A stretch of 64,000 nt of DNA from Lysinibacillus antri (GTDB taxonomy: Bacteria > Bacillota > Bacilli > Bacillales_A > Planococcaceae): positions 1 through 64,000 of the forward strand of contig NZ_RYYR01000006.1 of assembly GCF_003977595.1 (NCBI RefSeq), read 5' to 3'. The notes below the pieces were generated by a model. That model was not told where the DNA came from, searched no databases, and worked only from the letters and a program-made list of their open reading frames with translations. A program made the position numbers and the translations under genes. This document shows positions 17,123 to 25,653 of this stretch, in pieces. How positions within the stretch are numbered: position 1 is the first letter of the stretch; every line of letters begins with the position of its first letter.

Positions 17123-17893
17123 TTACTCGCTTCTTAAATTGATTTGCCAATTACTATTTCCTAGGAAAGTACCATTATTATTTTGGAGTTTGTAGCATAG
17201 GCTTGTTCGATTGGGGACATTAAGTTTTTTGTATATATTTTGCAGGTGTTTCTTCACGGTATAAATACTAATATAAAGTGTTTGCGCAATCTCTTTGTTG
17301 GATAATCCTTTTTGTACTAGTTCGATTACCTCTCGTTCTTTTTCAGAAATACACTCAATCTGAATTGCTTGCTCTTCCAAATTAGCCATACTTTCGGATA
17401 AATATCTCACAATAATTTCTAGGCTGGCTACATCATTGAGTGTGAACGGCTTATCCGATTTTGATCTGACAAAGGCTATTCCGCCAAGTAATTTACCTCG
17501 ATTTATAATATAAGCAACCATTTGATAGTAAAGGCCGTGTTTGCGCATAAATTCATTATAATAGGATTCGCTTTCATATTGTTTTAGTGGAATAATATCT
17601 TCAATTCTCAATACACGCTGTTTTGCTAGTTTGTGTTCAATGTGTTTTGGCATATGGTAATCCCATTGAGAACATCCATTCAGATAATCATTCATAACGT
17701 GTTGTTCAACATTTAGACGAATGGGATCTACTAAATTTGTATGATTATCAGCAAGCCAAAAGTTTGATTGGTGATAGTCAAATAAGTCTTTAAAGGTTTT
17801 TAATACATGAGTGCGAAAATCAGTGATAGGGTTCGTCATTTCATCCATAAAATTCACGACTTTTTCATAATCTACGCTCGTCAGCACTTGCAA
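17123..17893 (-). CDS. LuxR-type regulator with GAF-like sensory domain
   Basis: A 256-residue regulator. The C-terminal domain is a clear LuxR/GerE helix-turn-helix (ISEKEREVIELVQKGLSNKEIAQTLYISIYTVKKHLQNIYKKL, about 182-228). The N-terminal 170 residues look like a GAF/PAS-class small-molecule sensor (YYQMVAYIINRGKLLGGIAFVRS), with no receiver domain, so the input is probably a ligand rather than phosphorylation. The start is TTG at 17893, with AGGAGG six bases upstream. It is divergent from the amidase gene at 18044 with about 150 bases between, which suggests that it regulates the amidase, perhaps in response to the amide. Confidence 0.85.
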   Translation of the reverse strand: MQVLTSVDYEKVVNFMDEMTNPITDFRTHVLKTFKDLFDYHQSNFWLADNHTNLVDPIRLNVEQHVMNDYLNGCSQWDYHMPKHIEHKLAKQRVLRIEDIIPLKQYESESYYNEFMRKHGLYYQMVAYIINRGKLLGGIAFVRSKSDKPFTLNDVASLEIIVRYLSESMANLEEQAIQIECISEKEREVIELVQKGLSNKEIAQTLYISIYTVKKHLQNIYKKLNVPNRTSLCYKLQNNNGTFLGNSNWQINLRSE

Positions 17894-18043
17894 TGATCCC
17901 CTCCTGTTGAATTACTTTATTCTGAATATAATCATTTCCAACTTCATTTTCAAGACTATTCCGAAAATTATACTTAAGTGTAATTGAAAACGTTTCCATA
18001 ACTGTTGATAATAGTAGTATCAAACAATGAAAGGTAGTGGAAT

Positions 18044-19003
18044 ATGAGTTATTTAAACTTAGCATTAGTACAAATTGCTTCCCCTAGTAATAATCCTGAC
18101 ATTGAAAAAAGAAAGCAAGAGAATTATGAAAAAATGGAGTATTACCTGAATACGATTGCTAATATGAATCCTGCAGTGGACTTAATTGCATTTCCGGAAT
18201 TATATCTGAACGGGCTAGATCCTGAAAACTGGTATCAAACTGCTGAATCCATTCCTGGCCCTTTAACGAATAAACTTTGTGAGAAAGCAAAAGAACTTAA
18301 AAAATGGATAGCTCCGGGATCTATGTTTGAAAAAGCAGAAACAGAGGGTGAGGCGTATAATACGGCGATTCTGATCTCCCCAGAAGGTGAAATCGTGATG
18401 AAATATCGAAAAGTATTCATTCCGTATCCTTTAGAACCGTCCATTCCAGGTGATGATTTCCCAGTATATGAAATTCCGAATATCGGGAAAGTTGGATTTA
18501 TGATTTGCGCGGATGGACATTATCCAGAAGCGGCAAGAAATTTAGCTCTCAAAGGGGCAGAGGTGATCATTAAACCTACATTACAAGGAGATTGGATTGG
18601 TGGGCAACGAAATAATCTTCCGATCGCGATTACACGCGCGGTAGAGAATCAGTGTTTTGTTGTAAGTATTAACCATCCAAACCCAATCGGTATGGGACAT
18701 TCTGTAGCAGTTGACCCAGAAGGTAGAATCATTGAGGAGTTAGGAGATTCAGAGTCCTTTACGATTGTGTACCTCAACCTTGATGAAGTTCGTCGAGTAA
18801 GAGAGTATGGATCAATGGGGATGTTTGGATTCCTCAAAATGTTGAAGGAGTTTAAAGAGTCGGGTAAGCCAGTAGATGAATGCTATCAAATAGGGATAGA
18901 AGCAGCCCCAATCTATCAAACTTTTGAAACACCTAATGCGAAAACACCTGCTGATATAAGAAAGTACGCGCCTCAAACCCAACAAAAAACTTTTAGTGTA
19001 TAA
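18044..19003 (+). CDS. carbon-nitrogen hydrolase (nitrilase superfamily, aliphatic amidase-like)
   Basis: A 319-residue cytoplasmic enzyme with the nitrilase-superfamily catalytic triad: Glu52 in FPELYLNG, Lys123 in KYRKVFIPYP and Cys155 in MICADGHYPE. The Cys motif and the long C-terminal tail (after residue 270) resemble aliphatic amidases and formamidases (AmiE/AmiF) more than nitrilases or beta-ureidopropionases. These hydrolyse short-chain amides to acid and ammonia. The exact substrate cannot be read. The likely regulator is the divergent LuxR-type gene. A hairpin terminator follows. Confidence 0.85.
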   Translation: MSYLNLALVQIASPSNNPDIEKRKQENYEKMEYYLNTIANMNPAVDLIAFPELYLNGLDPENWYQTAESIPGPLTNKLCEKAKELKKWIAPGSMFEKAETEGEAYNTAILISPEGEIVMKYRKVFIPYPLEPSIPGDDFPVYEIPNIGKVGFMICADGHYPEAARNLALKGAEVIIKPTLQGDWIGGQRNNLPIAITRAVENQCFVVSINHPNPIGMGHSVAVDPEGRIIEELGDSESFTIVYLNLDEVRRVREYGSMGMFGFLKMLKEFKESGKPVDECYQIGIEAAPIYQTFETPNAKTPADIRKYAPQTQQKTFSV

Positions 19004-19020
19004 ATTGTACATTTCTTTGA

Positions 19021-19062
19021 CTATAGATAACTCGAGTGACTTGAGATGTCTATAGTTTTTTT
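19021..19062 (+). terminator. terminator of the amidase gene
   Basis: CTATAGA (19021-19027) pairs with TCTATAG (19049-19055), with a further ACTC/GAG inner stem, then TTTTTTT. Confidence 0.85.
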
Positions 19063-19183
19063 GTTGTATTAATTCAGAGCAACAGACCCAACATTTTTTG
19101 GTAAACCTCCCTCCATTCTTTTTTCGCTTATTCCAATAAAAAGTGGCATAATAAATAGATTAAACAATAGTAAGGATGACTCA

Positions 19184-20380
19184 ATGAGACAGTTAGTAGA
19201 ACTACAAATAAAATCGGCTTCAATTAAAGACATTACAAATGGCTATCCGTTAATTTTAAAAGAGGCAGTGGAATCGTCAAATATGGCGATTGAAGAGGGC
19301 AGCTTATTACGCTTAGTTGATAAAAATGGGGGCTATATCGCAACGGGGTATTATGGCATTCAGAATAAGGGAATTGGCTGGATTTTAACGCGTAAAGAAA
19401 AAGAAAAAATCGATTTGAAGTTTTTCGCTAAAAAAATAAGTGCAGCAGCAGAAAAGCGTGCAAATTTTTATGCCTCTGAAGATACAACGGCTTTCCGCGT
19501 ATTTAATGGTGAAGGCGATGGTATTGGTGGTTTAACGATTGATTTCTTTAACGGCTTTTATATGGTGAGTTGGTATAGTGAAGGCATTTATTCATTCCGT
19601 GAAGATGTTTACAAAGCATTAAACGAAGTAGTGAATACGCGCGGCATTTATGAAAAATTACGTTTTGATACAAATGGTCAGTATGTGGAGCAAGATGATT
19701 ACGTGTCAGGGGAAAAAGGCGAGTTCCCGCTAATTGTAATGGAAAACGGGATGAACTATGCAGTGGACTTAAATGATGGGGCTATGACAGGAATTTTCTT
19801 AGATCAACGAAATGTTCGAGCAGCATTGCGTGATAAATATTCAGAGGGGAAAACGGTACTTAATACCTTTTCTTATACAGGGGCATTTTCTGTAGCTGCT
19901 GCTTTAGGAGGTTCAGTCGGGACAACAAGTGTAGATTTAGCAAAACGAAGTCTACCAAAAACAATTGAACAATTTGCAGTGAATGGGATTGACTATGAAT
20001 CACAAGATATTAAAGTTATGAATGTTTTTGATTACTTTAGCTACGCCGCACGCCATAACTTAAAATTTGATGTAGTCGTCTTAGATCCACCAAGCTTTGC
20101 CCGTACGAAAAAAATGACCTTCAGTACGGCAAAGGATTATCCAAAGTTACTAAAAGATGCACTAAAAATTACAAATGATGGCGGTATGATTATTGCGTCT
20201 ACAAATAATGCAAGCTTCAACATGAAGAAGTTTAAAACCTTCATAGAGAAAGCATTCAAGGAAACGAATACGCGCTACAAAATAGTAGAAGAGCACCAGT
20301 TGCCAGAGGATTTTACCGTACCACATAATTTTCCTGAATTTAATTATTTAAAAGTCGTATTTATTCAAGTAATCAACTAG
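19184..20380 (+). CDS. class I SAM-dependent rRNA (cytosine-C5) methyltransferase, RlmI-like
   Basis: A 398-residue enzyme of the RlmI/YwbD type, which methylates C5 of a cytosine in 23S rRNA. An N-terminal PUA-like domain (about 5-75, with GSLLRLVDKNGGYIATGYYG) is followed by a small beta-barrel linker and the Rossmann methyltransferase domain. SAM motif I is VLNTFSYTGAFSVAAA (about 226-241), and the catalytic-loop motif VVLDPPSFAR (about 299-308) is the family signature. It is probably co-transcribed with the 62-codon gene 10 bases downstream. The assignment to a precise rRNA position is by family only. Confidence 0.88.
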   Translation: MRQLVELQIKSASIKDITNGYPLILKEAVESSNMAIEEGSLLRLVDKNGGYIATGYYGIQNKGIGWILTRKEKEKIDLKFFAKKISAAAEKRANFYASEDTTAFRVFNGEGDGIGGLTIDFFNGFYMVSWYSEGIYSFREDVYKALNEVVNTRGIYEKLRFDTNGQYVEQDDYVSGEKGEFPLIVMENGMNYAVDLNDGAMTGIFLDQRNVRAALRDKYSEGKTVLNTFSYTGAFSVAAALGGSVGTTSVDLAKRSLPKTIEQFAVNGIDYESQDIKVMNVFDYFSYAARHNLKFDVVVLDPPSFARTKKMTFSTAKDYPKLLKDALKITNDGGMIIASTNNASFNMKKFKTFIEKAFKETNTRYKIVEEHQLPEDFTVPHNFPEFNYLKVVFIQVIN

Positions 20381-20390
20381 AGGTGACAAG

Positions 20391-20579
20391 ATGAAATATA
20401 ATAAAACGGTTATGACAAAGCTAATTAACGAACACCGTGAATTACATGATGAATTAAAAAGAATAAAGGCAGAAATGGGCTTAGAGAAAAATTTTGCGAT
20501 TAAAGCATTATACCATTCTGCAGTGGCCGATAGTGGCCGATATATGCAAGAGTACCAGGATTTAGAACGCTTGCAATAA
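20391..20579 (+). CDS. small hypothetical protein, rRNA methyltransferase operon
   Basis: A 62-residue charged, probably helical protein (NEHRELHDELKRIKAEMG, then a YHSAVADSGRYMQEY segment). I do not recognise it. AGAGGTGAC lies just upstream of the ATG, the gap to the methyltransferase gene is 10 bases, and a strong terminator follows four bases after the stop. These together support it as a real co-transcribed gene. Confidence 0.7.
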   Translation: MKYNKTVMTKLINEHRELHDELKRIKAEMGLEKNFAIKALYHSAVADSGRYMQEYQDLERLQ

Positions 20580-20583
20580 TAGA

Positions 20584-20627
20584 AATGCCTTGTTTCACTT
20601 TTGTTGCGGAACAAGGCATTTTTTTAT
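20584..20627 (+). terminator. terminator
   Basis: AAATGCCTTGTT pairs with AACAAGGCATTT, followed by a run of T. It ends the methyltransferase operon. Confidence 0.88.
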
Positions 20628-20668
20628 TTTACCGATAAATTTTGTGTTCATGAATTCTAAAGGATTTT

Positions 20669-21445
20669 TTAATTAGCAGATGATATTGCAAGGCTAACCT
20701 GTTGGGAGGATTTTTTTGATTTTTTTAATAAGAACAGTGAATAAATGAAAAATGCCACCTTAAGTAGTAACAAAATAATTAGCCATTTGATTGAATAATC
20801 TGTGCTATGAACACCAAATTCACCTGTTGCTGCATACTCTACTGCATCTAAAATGAAGTGATAAACAATAGCAGGGATCAAGCTATTATTAGCTAAAACC
20901 ATAGCAGTTAAAGCCATACCCGCAAAAAATGTCCATCCAAACTGGAAAAGAGCAAATGTTACATCCCCACCTACAATTATATTACTAAGATGAATTGCTC
21001 CGAATAAGAAGGATGGTACAATGATCGCTACTACAGTTCCAAACGGTAGAAGGGCACGGAGTAATATTCCTCTAAATAAAATTTCTTCATTTATTGCAAC
21101 ACCTACAGCTGCAATAAGTAATAGCGGCACATGTCCCCACGTAGAATTAAAGCCTAATAGATATGCAATTGTTAACGGAATAATAAGTGTTGGTAACCAG
21201 ACGTAATATTCTCTCATTGAAGATGGTTTTGTTAATCCAATTTCCTTGTCGATCTTCACCCATTTCACTGCTAAAAAGGTACAAGTTGCATATATAAGCA
21301 TGACTAGCCAACCTAGGTCCTCTTGAATTGAAAGTTCTGGATTTATTAATTGAATTCCCTTAACTGAAAGCATTCCTAGTACCACTCTTCCAAAAAATAC
21401 GATAAGAAATAAAACCAAACCATGTTGGTATAAAAAATTCCTCAT
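20669..21445 (-). CDS. CPBP-family intramembrane metalloprotease (module A)
   Basis: A 258-residue membrane protein with about seven hydrophobic helices and the Abi/CPBP (CAAX protease and bacteriocin-processing) motifs: INEEILFRG (EExxxR, about 120-128), FGAIHLSN (His of motif 2, near 149-156) and YHFILDAVEYA (motif 3). These enzymes cleave substrates within or near the membrane. Bacterial members are linked to bacteriocin immunity and to processing of prenylated or membrane peptides. The gene is divergent from a two-component pair, and an equivalent arrangement recurs at 42657-45555, so a functional link to the kinase is likely. Confidence 0.85.
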   Translation of the reverse strand: MRNFLYQHGLVLFLIVFFGRVVLGMLSVKGIQLINPELSIQEDLGWLVMLIYATCTFLAVKWVKIDKEIGLTKPSSMREYYVWLPTLIIPLTIAYLLGFNSTWGHVPLLLIAAVGVAINEEILFRGILLRALLPFGTVVAIIVPSFLFGAIHLSNIIVGGDVTFALFQFGWTFFAGMALTAMVLANNSLIPAIVYHFILDAVEYAATGEFGVHSTDYSIKWLIILLLLKVAFFIYSLFLLKKSKKSSQQVSLAISSAN

Positions 21446-21499
21446 TTAAAAAACGCCCCTTCTGCCTTTGATTTATAACCACATTATCGAATAAAAAAG

Positions 21500-21538
21500 G
21501 TCATACCTAATAGTGAACTTCGTCATAAGGGGGTCATA
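21500..21538. promoter_or_regulatory. candidate response-regulator operator (module A)
   Basis: The divergent promoter region contains GTCATA (21500-21505), TAGTGA (21511-21516), GTCAT (21522-21526) and another GTCATA (21533-21538). The first three elements recur in nearly the same order and spacing at 43616-43643 in the paralogous module, which suggests a shared binding site for the two related regulators. Confidence 0.5.
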
Positions 21539-21620
21539 GGACTTTTATTACTATCCATAAAAAGGGGAATGGGAAAATTGTGTAGAATAATAGTAAAAAA
21601 CTAAGGCGGAGGAGCTATGT

Positions 21621-22787
21621 ATGCTACCGATTCAACATGAACCACATTGGGTGTATAAAACTGCGCAAATAACCAGGATTGGTTGGTTTATTATACATTT
21701 ACTAATGATCATTTTATTTTTATCCTCAAGGCCATTCTTTTGGCTATTAATGCCCTTATTTCTTTCTTCCTTTCTTATTCCACAATGGACAGGAACAAAG
21801 GTAAACAGTTTTGGTGTACGAAACTATGCCTTATTAGAATTGATTTTTAGCGGGTTATTTTTAATTGTAGGTTGTTATTATACGAAAGAGTATTCCTCGT
21901 TCTTGGCGTATCCTGCGTTATGTGCTGGCATTTATAGTAGGGAAGGAAAGGAACGATGGTTTTTGTGGGCTGGATTCTCCATCGCCCCTTTTTTTGCTGT
22001 ACTTGCAATTGGATTAGACGAGTTGGGGATGGGCGTTATTGATGGCTTCTTCTTTTTCGGTATCGGAATAGCGATAGCAAAAGTTCTTGAAGCGGAGAAG
22101 AAAACGAAAATGTTACTTGAAGAGAACAGAAGGCAAAATCAACTTTTAGAGAAATATGCTAAGCAGATTGAAAAAATCACTCTTTTAGAGGAACGAAATC
22201 GTCTTGCAAAAGATCTTCATGATACGATTGGACATACATTTACTTCGGTCATTATGGGGCTTGATGCAGCATCCTTTTTACAAAAAAAATCACCAGATAA
22301 AGCGCAAGAACAAATTGACCTATTAAGGAACGTAATGAGAAAATCCTTAGATGAAGTTAGAAGTCAAATTCATCAGATTTCTCCGAATGAAGAAAAAGAA
22401 GATCTATCTACCCAACTAAAAAAAGTAGTAAATGATTTTGCTTTACATACCCAACTAGAAATCAATTTTGAACATTTAGGATCACAAGATTTAAGTATTT
22501 CCACACAGGGAACCATCACTCTTATCCGTTGTCTTCAGGAATCCTTAACGAATGCTGTCAGACATGGACATGCGAATAAAATAACGGCTGCATTAAGTGG
22601 CGATGACTCAAATGTAATTTTAACAATTAAAGATAATGGTATCGGGATTAGCAATATTAATTTTGGATTTGGCCTAAATGGAATGAGGGACCGATTGGAA
22701 TCTCTTCAAGGTGGTATTAACATTGAATCGAAGGTAAAGGAAGGAACAACTGTGTCTTGTTTTTTACCAGTTAAAGTGCGAGTTTAA
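21621..22787 (+). CDS. DesK/LiaS-type (HisKA_3) sensor histidine kinase (module A)
   Basis: A 388-residue kinase. The N-terminal membrane domain has about five helices (to residue 155) with very short loops. A coiled coil follows (160-190), then the HisKA_3 phospho-acceptor His200 in RLAKDLHDTIGHTFTSV, and a HATPase domain with the N box CLQESLTNAVRHG, G1 in DNGIGI and G2 in FGFGLNGM. Its H-box region is nearly the same as in the kinase at 43728. It pairs with the NarL-type regulator 16 bases downstream. The short-loop membrane input suggests sensing of membrane or cell-envelope perturbation. The start is supported by GGAGG. Confidence 0.92.
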   Translation: MLPIQHEPHWVYKTAQITRIGWFIIHLLMIILFLSSRPFFWLLMPLFLSSFLIPQWTGTKVNSFGVRNYALLELIFSGLFLIVGCYYTKEYSSFLAYPALCAGIYSREGKERWFLWAGFSIAPFFAVLAIGLDELGMGVIDGFFFFGIGIAIAKVLEAEKKTKMLLEENRRQNQLLEKYAKQIEKITLLEERNRLAKDLHDTIGHTFTSVIMGLDAASFLQKKSPDKAQEQIDLLRNVMRKSLDEVRSQIHQISPNEEKEDLSTQLKKVVNDFALHTQLEINFEHLGSQDLSISTQGTITLIRCLQESLTNAVRHGHANKITAALSGDDSNVILTIKDNGIGISNINFGFGLNGMRDRLESLQGGINIESKVKEGTTVSCFLPVKVRV

Positions 22788-22803
22788 GAGGGGATGAAAT
22801 AAA

Positions 22804-23460
22804 ATGATAAAAGTATTAATTGTAGATGACCAGGAACTTATTCGGGCAAGTCTTTCTATTGTTTTAGGGGGAGAAGAAGATTTTGAAATCGTTGGAACAG
22901 CTGAGGATGGAAAAAGGGCAATCGAATTAACTAAAGAGCTCTCTCCCGATGTTGTATTAATGGATATAAATATGCCGCTGATGAATGGAGTTGAATCTAC
23001 AAGGGAAATTACGAGTAAATTTCCTAAGGTTAAAGTGATGATTTTAACTACTTTTGAGGAATTAGATTATGTTAGGGATGCATTGGCTTCAGGGGCTGCA
23101 GGATATTTATTAAAAGCAATTCACCCAAATGAACTTGCAGCTGGGATTAGGTCTGTATATCATGGCGGAACACTGATTACTCAGGAAATCGCCAAGCAGT
23201 TAATCACTCAATGGGTTAATCCATCAACCTATGTAACAGAGGAAAAAAGTAAAAAGAATAACTTCGGACTAACGGAAAGAGAGAAAGAAGTGTTAGAACA
23301 GCTTTCGAATGGAGCTACCAATCGTGAAATTGCTCGTAAACTTTTTCTAACAGAAGGAACAGTTAAAAACTATATTTCTAGTATATATTCCAAATTAGAA
23401 GTAACAGGAAGGCATAAAGCTGTATTTAAGGCAAAGGAGGAAGGACTTATTAATCCTTAA
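22804..23460 (+). CDS. NarL-type response regulator (module A)
   Basis: A 218-residue regulator with receiver and GerE-type HTH domains. It has an acidic pocket at VDDQ (8-10), phospho-acceptor Asp54 in VVLMDINMP, a TTFEE switch and Lys in YLLKAIHP. The LuxR HTH begins LTEREKEVLEQLSNGATNRE and ends in TVKNYISSIYSKLEV. It is very similar in layout and wording to the regulator at 44917. It is presumably phosphorylated by the adjacent kinase and acts at the GTCAT-containing intergenic region upstream of the CPBP protease and kinase genes. Confidence 0.93.
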   Translation: MIKVLIVDDQELIRASLSIVLGGEEDFEIVGTAEDGKRAIELTKELSPDVVLMDINMPLMNGVESTREITSKFPKVKVMILTTFEELDYVRDALASGAAGYLLKAIHPNELAAGIRSVYHGGTLITQEIAKQLITQWVNPSTYVTEEKSKKNNFGLTEREKEVLEQLSNGATNREIARKLFLTEGTVKNYISSIYSKLEVTGRHKAVFKAKEEGLINP

Positions 23461-23515
23461 AATACTTAACGTTATTATTTAGAATTATGAGTAGGTTTAA
23501 AAATTCTATAGAAGG

Positions 23516-23567
23516 AAAAACAAGGGTTCCCCCAATGACGAACAGGAATTGAGGAACCCTTGTTTTA
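23516..23567. terminator. bidirectional terminator
   Basis: AAAACAAGGGTTCC (23517-23530) pairs with GGAACCCTTGTTTT (23553-23566). It is shared by the response-regulator gene and the convergent MarR gene and overlaps the MarR stop codon. Confidence 0.85.
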
Positions 23568-23993
23568 ATAAAATAGCTTTTTCTGAAGTATTTCTATAGC
23601 TTGCTCAATTTCTTCTAAATCTTCTAATGAGGCATTTTGTATTTTATCAAGAAAGCGTGATTGAATTGTTGAAAAGGCTTCATCCATCATCATTTCGCCT
23701 TCTTTAGAAAGACAAATTGTTTGTTTTCGTCGATCATTAGGATCAATTATCTTTTCTATTAAATTTTTTTCACTTAACTTTTTAAGTTCACGGCTCGTAT
23801 TGGGCATTGCAATGTCTTGACATTCACTAATCTCGCTCGGAGTGACAGGTTGGCTAACTGCGATATACTCAAGAATATTATATTGAACTTGCGAGATTGA
23901 CTCGGATTTCGCATTTTTCGTTAATTCCTTTGTTACGCGATGAACAGAAGTTGTAAATGAAACAAGTTTATTAAATAATGTATTTTTGTCCAT
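23565..23993 (-). CDS. MarR-family transcriptional regulator
   Basis: A 142-residue winged-helix regulator. The DNA-binding core ISQVQYNILEYIAVSQPVTPSE, IAMPNTSRELKKLSEKNLIEKI and the wing DPNDRRKQTICLSKEG are typical of MarR. The start is ATG 23993, with GAGGTG five bases upstream; the upstream in-frame start lacks a site. It is divergent from an NAD(P)H oxidoreductase gene, and three short palindromes lie between them, so it probably represses both directions until a redox-active or aromatic compound is sensed. Confidence 0.9.
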   Translation of the reverse strand: MDKNTLFNKLVSFTTSVHRVTKELTKNAKSESISQVQYNILEYIAVSQPVTPSEISECQDIAMPNTSRELKKLSEKNLIEKIIDPNDRRKQTICLSKEGEMMMDEAFSTIQSRFLDKIQNASLEDLEEIEQAIEILQKKLFY

Positions 23994-24017
23994 CTCATCA
24001 CCTCTCAAAGCCAACAT

Positions 24018-24097
24018 AACAAATTTGTTATCATATTACAATTATCAATTGATAACCAAAATGGAAGGTGTTACAATTTACTTATCAAATGATAAGT
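24018..24097. promoter_or_regulatory. MarR operator cluster (three palindromes)
   Basis: AACAAATTTGTT (24018-24029), TTATCAATTGATAA (24042-24055) and ACTTATCAAATGATAAGT (24080-24097). The last two share the half-site TTATCAA. All three lie in the divergent promoter between the MarR and oxidoreductase genes. Confidence 0.7.
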
Positions 24098-24109
24098 AAG
24101 AGGTGCGCG

Positions 24110-24697
24110 ATGAAATTATTAATCATTTATACTTACCCAAATCATAAAAGTCTAAATTATTCATTTTTACAAAGTGTGATCAAAGGAAGTAACGAAAATC
24201 CTTATATAGAGGAACTACAAGTTTTAGATTTATATGAAGAGAACTTTAATCCACTGCTTGTTTTTAATGAGGAAAAACGTAGACGTGATATGCATATTGA
24301 CCCAAGTATAAAAAAGTACCAAAATCAACTAAAGTGGGCAGATAAAGTTGTCTTTATTTATCCAATTTGGTGGGGAAGGCCTCCAGCAATGCTTATGGGT
24401 TATATTGATCAATTATTTGCTTCTAATTTTGCTTATCGAGATAAAAAGGGGCTTTTCCCAGAAGGTTTATTAAAGGGGAAATCGGTTGTTTGTGTATCAA
24501 CTATGAAAGGACCAACCCATTACCCATTTCTTTGGTTAAATAATGCACATAAAGTGTTAATGAAAAGAGCTCTATTCAATTTTGTTGGTATCAAGAAAGT
24601 GAAGTTTTTTGAATTTGGGAATATGGAAAGTCCAAGGGGAAACCATAAGAAAAAGTTAGAAAAGATTTATCAGTATTTCAAGGAAATCAAAAGGTAA
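24110..24697 (+). CDS. NAD(P)H-dependent flavin oxidoreductase (flavodoxin-fold quinone reductase family)
   Basis: A 195-residue protein of the flavodoxin-like NAD(P)H:quinone oxidoreductase / KefF / MdaB family. An N-terminal beta strand and FMN/FAD phosphate loop (IIYTYPNHKSLN), then the conserved VFIYPIWWGRPPAMLMGYIDQLF (positions about 82-104), which forms the flavin pocket, and GLLKGKSVVCVSTMKGP. The start is ATG 24110, preceded by AGAGGTG; the longer frame begins inside the operator region. MarR control and the downstream MBL hydrolase suggest a detoxification role for quinones or aromatic electrophiles. Confidence 0.88.
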   Translation: MKLLIIYTYPNHKSLNYSFLQSVIKGSNENPYIEELQVLDLYEENFNPLLVFNEEKRRRDMHIDPSIKKYQNQLKWADKVVFIYPIWWGRPPAMLMGYIDQLFASNFAYRDKKGLFPEGLLKGKSVVCVSTMKGPTHYPFLWLNNAHKVLMKRALFNFVGIKKVKFFEFGNMESPRGNHKKKLEKIYQYFKEIKR

Positions 24698-24755
24698 TTA
24701 CTGAATAGAAATAAAGAGTTATATAGTACTTCCTAATTTTAAGGAGAGATAATTG

Positions 24756-25604
24756 ATGCATTCAATTAAACAAATTGGCGAGCGTTTCTGGTATATAACA
24801 CCAATTTCAGAAACAGACCGTCCAATACTAGGAATGGTAGTAGGAAATAACAAGACGTTAATGATTGATGCAGGTAATTCTGAAAATCATGCAAAGTATT
24901 TTCTTGAGGAATTATCGAAACGTAACGTGCCCAATCCCAATATAGTAGCATTAACACATTGGCATTGGGATCACATTTTTGGCTTATCTGCACTAACAGA
25001 TACAATCTCTATTTCCTCCAAAGAAACAAAGACGGAGATGGAAAAATTAATCCCTCTCTCTTGGACGGATGAAGCACTTGATGCAAGGGTTAAAGAAGGA
25101 ACAGAAATTGAATTTTGCGCAACGGCCATTAAGAAGGAATTTGTTGAGAATCGTGATATTACGATTGCATTACCTAACTTAACCTTTGAAAAACAGATAG
25201 AGATCGACCTTGGTGGAATCCACTGTGTTCTTCAACATGTGGGTGGGAATCATGCCTCAGATTCTGTTGTTGTGTATATAAGGGAAGAAAAAATATTATT
25301 TTTAGGGGATTGTATCTATTCTGATATTTTCTCAGAAAAAAGAAATTATACAATCAATGAAACACTAACACTACTAGATACATTGGAAGCCTTTGATGCG
25401 GAATACTACATTCTCTCGCATGGGAGAGCAATTTCTAAAGATGAGTTTTATCAGGAGGTAACGATGCTTCGAACAATTGCCAAATACACTGCTGAGTATA
25501 AAGGGGAACAGCTAAAAATTATGGCAGCCTATAAAAAAGAAGTGAACAGAGAGCTAACGGAAGATGAACTAGAGGTAATTAGTGAGTTTGTGAATGGCTA
25601 TTAA
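24756..25604 (+). CDS. metallo-beta-lactamase-fold hydrolase
   Basis: A 282-residue MBL-superfamily protein. The metal-binding motif is HWHWDH (about 68-73), with an upstream MIDAG strand, a later His in GGNHASDSVV, and an Asp in LFLGDCIYSD, so both metal sites look intact. It follows the oxidoreductase by 58 bases and may belong to the MarR-controlled unit, although an AAGGAG precedes it and an internal promoter is possible. The substrate is not evident (lactonase, thioesterase and glyoxalase-like activities all occur in the fold). Confidence 0.85.
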   Translation: MHSIKQIGERFWYITPISETDRPILGMVVGNNKTLMIDAGNSENHAKYFLEELSKRNVPNPNIVALTHWHWDHIFGLSALTDTISISSKETKTEMEKLIPLSWTDEALDARVKEGTEIEFCATAIKKEFVENRDITIALPNLTFEKQIEIDLGGIHCVLQHVGGNHASDSVVVYIREEKILFLGDCIYSDIFSEKRNYTINETLTLLDTLEAFDAEYYILSHGRAISKDEFYQEVTMLRTIAKYTAEYKGEQLKIMAAYKKEVNRELTEDELEVISEFVNGY

Positions 25605-25611
25605 TCTACGT

Positions 25612-25648
25612 AAAAAGAAGCCGATTGAAAGCTAATCGACTTCTTCTT
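25612..25648. terminator. bidirectional terminator
   Basis: GAAG-CGATT (25617-25626) pairs with AATCG-CTTC (25634-25643), with A and T runs on either side. It lies between the convergent MBL and DHH genes. Confidence 0.8.
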
Positions 25649-25653
25649 TCTTA

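Noticed and set aside
19021-19062. AACTCGAGT within this hairpin considered as a further TetR operator like that at 16889
   Set aside because: It lies inside a clear intrinsic terminator downstream of the amidase, where the symmetry is explained by the stem.
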